From Calonectria ilicicola (lineage: Eukaryota > Ascomycota > Sordariomycetes > Hypocreales > Nectriaceae), in the NCBI GenBank assembly GCA_020809705.1, contig CP085827.1:7378001-7442000 (forward strand): DNA of 64,000 bases. Reading direction: 5' to 3'. Below the pieces are notes generated by a model. That model was not told where the DNA came from and ran no database searches. It saw only the letters and a program-made list of their open reading frames with translations. Of this stretch, positions 58,306-64,000 are shown piece after piece (position 1 is the first letter of the stretch; each line of letters starts with the position of its first letter). Made by a program: the position numbers and the translations under genes.

Positions 58306-58877
58306 ATTGAGTATAAAATACCATTGTATTCTGATTGCAATGAACTTCAGGTTCAGTACGGAGGTTGGGTCTAGCTTTGATGCAAAACTAGGGCGAAAAG
58401 CCAAGGGTGCTGGATATTCTGTCACACAAAAAATTAGTTCCACCAGAAAGTACAGTATAGCTGTAACAACTATCAGGTTGTACGTTCTCAGTGTGTCGTT
58501 TCCATGCCCTCTTATGTTTGTAATGGTGGACTGGCCATGCAATTTTAACGTTCGATAATATTTCGGAAAGCTCGGTTCTGCTTCACGGACCTGGTCGGGC
58601 CTCCATATGGAATGATAGGGAAGGGGTGAACGCATTGATGTTGGTGTCTACCCTTAGTGTCTTTTTGAACTGGGCTCTAGACTCGACAGAGCGAGGGGTA
58701 ATATGGTTAACTCAGCCACCACCCCTCAATACTCCGCACTCCATCCCGCATAACGGGATTTCGTTCCGCCTAATCAAGCATATAACAGGAGATGGCAGTG
58801 GCTCCGTATCGCGCATTAAATCTTGAGGATTCTCTCAATACGGGCATTCAATTCAGGGATCTTTTGAGATATTATAC
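58306..58877. promoter_or_regulatory. divergent promoter of the zinc-cluster and cyclase genes
   Basis: This 570-bp region lies between two facing-away start codons. A TATTTTATA run lies only about 10 bp before the zinc-cluster ATG. That is too near for a normal TATA box, so the true leader there is unclear. Confidence 0.45.
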
Positions 58878-60047
58878 ATGATGGATTTTATGATTTCTTC
58901 CCGTAGCCCTGCTCCAGCTTTCAGCGATCTTCCGTTGCGAAAAGGAGACCCCCCGTACTCAGCATGGGGCCTCTGGGGTCATGATGATCACTTAGGAACA
59001 TTGGTATTTCAAGCTTCAGAAAATTTGGTAGTCTTTTTTTGCTGACCGGATATAGAATTTACTTACTCCAAATGTGGTAAAAGATGCAGCATCCGAGATT
59101 CGCAGCGGACAGCGGTTTAGTTTAAAGTATATTTATGACTACCCATGATCCCCAACATGGAGCTGACCCAGTTGTTGCAGTTGGTGCCTTAGTCAGCCTA
59201 AAACTCCAGCATTTCGCAGGCATGAATTTGCCTTTGAGCACTCCATCCAAGGAGATGGCCATGTTTTAGATGATACGGTAGGGACCATTAAAAAAAGATT
59301 CATGCCGTCGCGCACATTTGACTGACTCGATCGAATCAGCTCATGTTCAATACACAAAAGAGCACCCAGTGGGATGGATTACGCCACTTTGCATACCAAA
59401 AGGAGCAACTATTCTATAATGGCACCACTAAAGAAGATATTGTTGGTGGAACTGACGGGAGTCTGGGGATTCATTGGTGGCACAAGGCCGGTGGAGTTGC
59501 TGGACGAGGTATACTTCTTGACTACTGGGCATATGCCCAAAAAGTTGGCAAGACGTTTGACCCTTCAAGTTCTCACGGTATAGCCTTTGACGATCTCATG
59601 GAATGCCTCGATTGGCAAAAGAAACAATCCTCCCTCGTCTTTGAGCCACGGGCCGGGGATATCTTGTTGATCCGGTCGGGATTCTCCGCACGGTACCACC
59701 AGCTTAATGATGAAGAAGAACGAGCCATAGGTGAAGCATGGCCACCGACATCCTGCGGGCTGCAACAAGACAAGAGACTTTTGAAATGGCTATGGGAAAA
59801 CAAATTTTCTGCGGTGGGTGGCGATGCACTAGCATGGGAAGTGTTCCCAGTTAAAGAGAGTGCAGGGTTTTGTTTCCACGAGGTTCTTATCGCAGGCTGG
59901 GGATGCCCTATCGCAGAGCTGTTATGGTTGGAGGATTTAAGCACTTGGTGTCTGGAAAACAAGCGTTGGAGTTTTTTCTTGTCCTCTTGTCCTCTGAATG
60001 TTCATGGAGGAGTCGCAAGCCCTGCAAATATCATGGCAATGGTTTGA
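58878..60047 (+). CDS. cyclase-family hydrolase (PF04199 type, kynurenine-formamidase-like)
   Basis: Four exons (58878-59003, 59056-59126, 59193-59277, 59340-60047) encode 329 residues. The first three exons were recovered from splice signals; they add LPLRKGDPPYSAWGLWG, NLLTPNVVKDAA and HEFAFEHSIQGDGHVLDDT, the usual N-terminus of fungal members. The core motif reads FNTQKSTQWDGLRH (97-110), the fungal variant of the HxGTHxDxxxH metal site; some metal ligands differ from bacterial KynB. It ends with SPLNVHGGVASPANIMAM, as is usual. Family members hydrolyse amides or esters such as N-formylkynurenine or cyclic imides. In this cluster it may open or deformylate a product of the flavin monooxygenase. 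The junction LN|QPKTP is slightly shorter than in relatives, so one acceptor could differ. Confidence 0.82.
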
Positions 60048-60101
60048 TTTGTCTCAGAAAGCCTTGTTGTTTTAAAAGAGATAGCCTACATTACTGTTCT
60101 A

Positions 60102-60731
60102 TTATAAGCTCTGTGTGATTTTTTTATTTCCAACCTTTTGCCACGAAACCTTCAATAGCTCCAGCTCTTTATCTCCGTCACTAGCATTAGCTGCAGGCTT
60201 AAAATCCGGATTGTCACCAAAAGTGATGATGCTGCTGTACAACGGGATCTCGATACAATCCCCCCATATCGCCGTACCATGTCCAAATTTCTCAGCATGT
60301 TGTTTGGAGATTTCTTGGTAGTTTTTAAAGTCTGCTCTTGGGAATTTGTGAATCCAAGAGTACCGACTCTTAGCTGGAAGAAGCCATAGTTTTTTGAGAG
60401 AGGAAAGGTCCAAGCCCCCCAAGTTATAATGTTGGATAGTTGGTGGGCCAACGAGAAGAGGCGTGACTGCTTCAAAAAATGGGTTGGCAGCTGGGCTCGC
60501 CAAAAAGTCCTGGTGGGCTTCCAGGCTCTCCCATAATGCCATAGATACCACTATGGGCGCTTGGTCTTGGCTATCCGGCGGTGATTGAACGCCTGTCATA
60601 ATCCCAATAATGCCTGGTTGCGCGAGGAGCGTCGGCTCCATCGTACTTGTGAATACCTGCATAAAGTCTGCCACAGACACCTGGAGGGTGTTTTGGACGA
60701 GCTCCATCACTGGTAACTTTGAAGTAGCCAT
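60102..60731 (-). CDS. ABM-like (dimeric alpha-beta barrel) protein
   Basis: An intronless 209-residue protein. The first half shows the ferredoxin-like arrangement of antibiotic-biosynthesis-monooxygenase and EthD-type domains: a strand (MELVQNTLQVS), a helix with PGIIGIMTG, a strand with IVVSMALWES, and the helix EAHQDFLASPAANPFFEAV. A second half-repeat (about 105-209) may form a second barrel. Such small cofactor-free proteins oxidise or bind aromatic or polyketide compounds, and are common in fungal metabolite clusters. It overlaps neither neighbour and lies tail to tail with the cyclase, 54 bp apart. The function is inferred from fold type only. Confidence 0.72.
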   Translation of the reverse strand: MATSKLPVMELVQNTLQVSVADFMQVFTSTMEPTLLAQPGIIGIMTGVQSPPDSQDQAPIVVSMALWESLEAHQDFLASPAANPFFEAVTPLLVGPPTIQHYNLGGLDLSSLKKLWLLPAKSRYSWIHKFPRADFKNYQEISKQHAEKFGHGTAIWGDCIEIPLYSSIITFGDNPDFKPAANASDGDKELELLKVSWQKVGNKKITQSL

Positions 60732-61679
60732 TTTTAAAGAATATCGTTTTTGTGAATTGTCTCTACTTTCTTGTTGGTCTGCAGCTTTAATACTACTGCG
60801 GCTGGCTGATGGCCGAAGGGTCCTGGAATTTCCGATTGCACGGGCGCTTTTTCGGGGGGAACGGAGCTGCTCTCCTTCTATGGACAGCGCGTATCGCCCC
60901 GGTTCTAAACATTAATTTTAGAACCCAGGGATACGGACTCTTTGTTCTCTCACTTGATAATCAAATCATGGAAAAATCGCAGATGCTTTTGGTTTTCGTT
61001 CTGTACCGCATTGGTCGTTGAGATCTCTCGGTTTCTGGACCGAAGGCGCATTACTGATCTCCGCATGCTTAATATTAATTCACGACTGTTGAAAGTGCCA
61101 AGAATTGACACAGTGAATGGAGCAAAAAAAAAAAAAAAGAGGGGGGGACTTGGGATGATCAACCAAGTCGCCCAGATGTTCAAGAAAATGGCGGAAATAA
61201 TTGATTTAGCTATCAGGCCGTCTTCGATGACAAGTCATCTCTGAAAACGACCTGGTCACTAGCTATCTGATTTAGTAGAGAGTGAAGACGCTGCGACACG
61301 TCGCCACCCCCACGGCGGTGAATGCGCCTGCACCAAAATTCAGACCAACTTACCAGATGGCGGCGTGTGGGGAAAAAAAAAGGAGAAGAAGGGGGACGGA
61401 ACAGCTAGCTAAGCGCACTTACTCAATCGCCCTTATGGCAAATTTCCAAATAGTCAATTTCCTCGCTTCTAGACATGTTGGTCTGTAGAATTTGAGGTGG
61501 AGCCCCAAGGTGGCCTTTTTTTCTTCAGGCCAACTTCGGACAAGTGACCGGCGGATCCTGAAGGAAAAATTCCGGCGTGTGGGCCACCAAAACATGTATT
61601 AGAAGCCATGACAGTAACGCTGTCTGCCCACGCTGGCTCAGCACTGAAATAACGTCAATTACGGGGGTCTACTGCCACA
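60732..61679. other. divergent promoter region
   Basis: About 950 bp between the ABM-like gene (minus) and the alpha/beta hydrolase (plus), with A/G-rich tracts near 61121-61147 and 61371-61400. No coding evidence is seen. Confidence 0.5.
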
Positions 61680-63125
61680 ATGAGCGACGACGCAAACACA
61701 CCACTATACAAGCGAAAAACGCACATCATACCAGCCAGCATTCCGAAGCCAGACGAATTTTCGGTCCGGAAGGAGCTCAAAGAGCCTTTAAAATTATCCG
61801 TTCATGACTATACTATCCTTGGATCAAATGATGACGGCATCACTATTTTGCTGACCCACGGAACATCATTCAACAAATATTTCTGGGCTCTCATTATAGA
61901 ATCTATCTTATCCGAGCCACAATTGAGAGCCAAGATCAAAAGATTAGTCGCAATTGATGCTGCAAATCATGGCGACAGTGCTGTTTTGAATCAAGGGCTC
62001 TTGCCCTCAAAAGGTTAGTTTAATCCCAATCTATACCTATAAATAAGTCACTGAACATGTGCCCAGCTTGCTGGCCTGATGATTCTCGTGATATTCTTCA
62101 CACGCTTAAATTCCTCGGTATACAGACGCCCGTGCTGGGGATCGGACATTCCTTCGGCGGAGGATCAATGTGCGTTTATGAGGGAAAATGATGATGCCAT
62201 CTCGCTAATCCATGTTCTCCGAAGGTGCCATGCATGCATGATGGAGCCAGATGCATTCTTCGCAACTATCTTCATCGAGCCCATTCTATTTCAGATGAAG
62301 GAGCAAACCGAGCAAGTTGCGCGGATGACTCTGAGGCGACGAGATGCATGGGCCTCACTGTAAGTTCAGTTAGCGCAATGCAAAATGAAAACGAAGCTAA
62401 TTGGCTAAGGGACCAAGTTACATCAGCCTTTGGGAGTAGCAAGAGCCTCCGAGATTGGGACAAACGTCAATTGCAGGTTTACATCGTAAGTTTGACTCTG
62501 GCGAAATGCTATGATTGCCTCAGTGCTGACCTTGGTTCAAGGACCATGGTACTTTTCCTACCGAAAAAGGCAATCCCTCATCAACGCGAGTGCTCAAGAC
62601 ACCCAAAGAGCAAGAGGCGGTAAGTGCCAAAGAAACCCGAAAAAAGTTTTTTTCGTCTTTTTTTTTTCCCGCGCGCCCCGAAAGTAGTTTGGTACCAAAG
62701 CTCGGTCACCCTGCTCACTACCTGTATCCCCCCTTTAGGCCACTTACCTTGCTGCACCACACCCTGAGATTCTTGACCTCCTTTCTCAATCTAAAGGATA
62801 CCATCGCTTCATCTGGGGGTCGAAGAGCAAAGTTATGTAAGCTTACTTCCTTCATTGATCCAGGCTCGGGGTCACATTAACAGTGGACTTAGATCTCGTG
62901 CAGACCGAGAATCAGTGGATCAAATTATCCACCCGCCATCGGCCTCGTTGGTGATTGATGGAGCCGACCACTTGGTAAGTCCGCCCGCATCAGATACCGA
63001 ACGAATCGGCTGGTTTACCAAGTGCCCCGTGTTAGATTCCCATGACGCACCCTGAGACGCTATCCAGGGTTATCGGAAACTTGATACTTGATCTTTTCGT
63101 ATTTTCCCCACAGTCGAAGCTTTAG
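61680..63125 (+). CDS. alpha/beta hydrolase, eight exons
   Basis: Eight exons (61680-62013, 62067-62169, 62225-62359, 62410-62485, 62542-62619, 62739-62836, 62884-62974, 63036-63125) encode 334 residues; all junctions agree in phase. TILLTHGTSFNKYFW gives the HG oxyanion loop (60-61). GIGHSFGGGSM gives the nucleophile Ser140. The late GADHL followed by IPMTHPE gives the catalytic His and the usual C-terminal helix. FIEPILFQM and RRRDAWASL are conserved in related fungal proteins. This is a cytosolic serine hydrolase with no signal peptide. Within the cluster it may hydrolyse ester, lactone or meta-cleavage-type products. The substrate is not known. Single frames show only fragments of this protein. 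Confidence 0.85.
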
Positions 63126-63588
63126 ACGGTCGGATTGAACCACGGGATTTCACGGAAATTCCGTGAATGCACGGGAACGGAGCCTTGTTGGCTTGCTTTG
63201 TCCGGCGCTAGCCACAACCCCCCAGCGTCAAGGAGTGGTCGGCTTAGCCAAGTTTGGCTTCCCCCTTCTTAGCGGCGTTAGGAAATGCGGGGGAGGGTCA
63301 TCGGCAATGCGCGTTGGTGTGGGGTTGGTTTGCGGAGGGGGAGGATGACCCGAATAACGCCTGGGGAAGCTGGTCGCTTCCAACCCCGATAGAGTTACTA
63401 GTCTGTTAGCTAGCTATTAATCTGTCGAATCAAAGCAGTTTCTTTAGCCTTTCTCCATGTCATGCTTAGTCCGCCACTCTTTCCATGACTCTTTCAATGG
63501 GCTGCCCAACAAGTTGATTCCAAAATCTCTGACCTCTTTTGACCCCATTCCACTATCATCAACATTCAACCACATTACCCCAAAAGCC
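63126..63588. other. intergenic, promoter of the edge regulator
   Basis: About 460 bp between two plus-strand genes. An in-frame ATG at 63457 precedes the chosen start at 63589. Confidence 0.5.
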
Positions 63589-64000
63589 ATGGCCACAGAA
63601 AATAAAACCGAGCCTTCGAGTATTGACGACAGCATAGCTGTGGCTGACACGGAGATCAACAAAGCGCAAAGCGCGTTCAGCACTGCCGACGCGTCCGAGG
63701 ATCCAGGCAGTAAGAAAACCCACGAAAGAAGTGAGGATGCGCCGGGAAGCCCAAATTCGCCAAAACCAGTAGCAAAAAAAATTAAAAGAGGGAAATACAT
63801 TTCTAGAGCATGGTGCGAGCCTTTTCAGAATAAAATCGGCCTTCGCCGACCGACCGGATGCTTTGCTGACGATTCGGATGATCCAGCACATCATGCCAAC
63901 AACGAAAGATCAAGGTAACTAAAACGTCCATGTCTCTTATCTCAGTAAAATTCTAACCCCTCCCGAGTGCGAAGGTGGAGCACCTTGTGCGCAGTGTATT
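63589..64000 (+). CDS. Zn2Cys6 transcription factor, 5' part only (runs off the window)
   Basis: Three exons are visible: 63589-63812, 63887-63914 (28 nt) and 63968 to the window end. Joined, they give a disordered acidic N-terminus, a basic patch AKKIKRGKY (62-70), then RACTSCQQRKIKCEGGAPCAQC with C75, C78, C85, C91 and C94. The second intron falls right before the third ligand and the first intron splits the TG|C codon of the first. The remaining ligand and the regulatory domain lie beyond the edge. It is nuclear and could regulate the adjacent gene group. An upstream in-frame ATG at 63457 would add 44 residues. Confidence 0.85.

Overview
The window is nuclear DNA of a filamentous ascomycete (Pezizomycotina). 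The evidence is short introns of about 50-70 nt with fungal donor, branch and acceptor signals, several Zn2Cys6 regulators, DAL5-type transporters, GPI-anchored and secreted hydrolases, and a quinate-type activator/repressor pair. The look is that of a Sordariomycete, but the species cannot be fixed from the sequence. I joined exons by eye from splice signals, reading phase and protein-family continuity. There is no RNA support.

Layout. 1.3-2.0 kb: CFEM-like GPI-anchored protein. 2.7-7.4 kb: D-threonine aldolase-like enzyme and an HSL-type esterase (both minus), then a DAL5-type transporter (plus). 9.4-10.7 kb: secreted aspartic protease. 14.3-20.2 kb: a seven-helix membrane protein, a second DAL5-type transporter with ten introns and a frameshift in its last exon, and a small four-helix membrane protein (minus). 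23.8-27.1 kb: a divergent pair that could act in consecutive steps of inositol-sphingolipid synthesis (GT32 MIPC-synthase-like and a PAP2/Aur1-like enzyme). 30.2-34.2 kb: GH28 glycosidase followed by a Zn2Cys6 regulator. 35.1-36.7 kb: SYLF-domain protein. 37.2-42.4 kb: divergent homologues of the quinate activator (QutA/QA-1F) and repressor (QutR/QA-1S). 43.2-46.2 kb: a tiny one-helix membrane protein and a secreted type-B carboxylesterase. 49.5-52.5 kb: secreted beta-helix protein, a solo LTR with target-site duplication, and a multiply disabled pseudogene. 53.2-63.1 kb: a compact group with a monocarboxylate-type transporter, FAD monooxygenase, short Zn2Cys6 protein, cyclase-family hydrolase, ABM-like protein and alpha/beta hydrolase. 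It looks like a catabolic or small-metabolite cluster. A further Zn2Cys6 gene runs off the right edge.

How the genes may work together. The 53-63 kb group has the parts needed to import, hydroxylate and hydrolyse an aromatic or amide-type acid, with one or two candidate regulators, but no polyketide, NRPS or terpene backbone. The quinate regulators have no quinate enzyme gene beside them inside the window. Long gene-poor stretches (10.7-14.3, 20.2-23.8, 27.1-30.2 and 46.2-49.5 kb) hold no gene I can support. I found no convincing tRNA, rRNA or CRISPR array.
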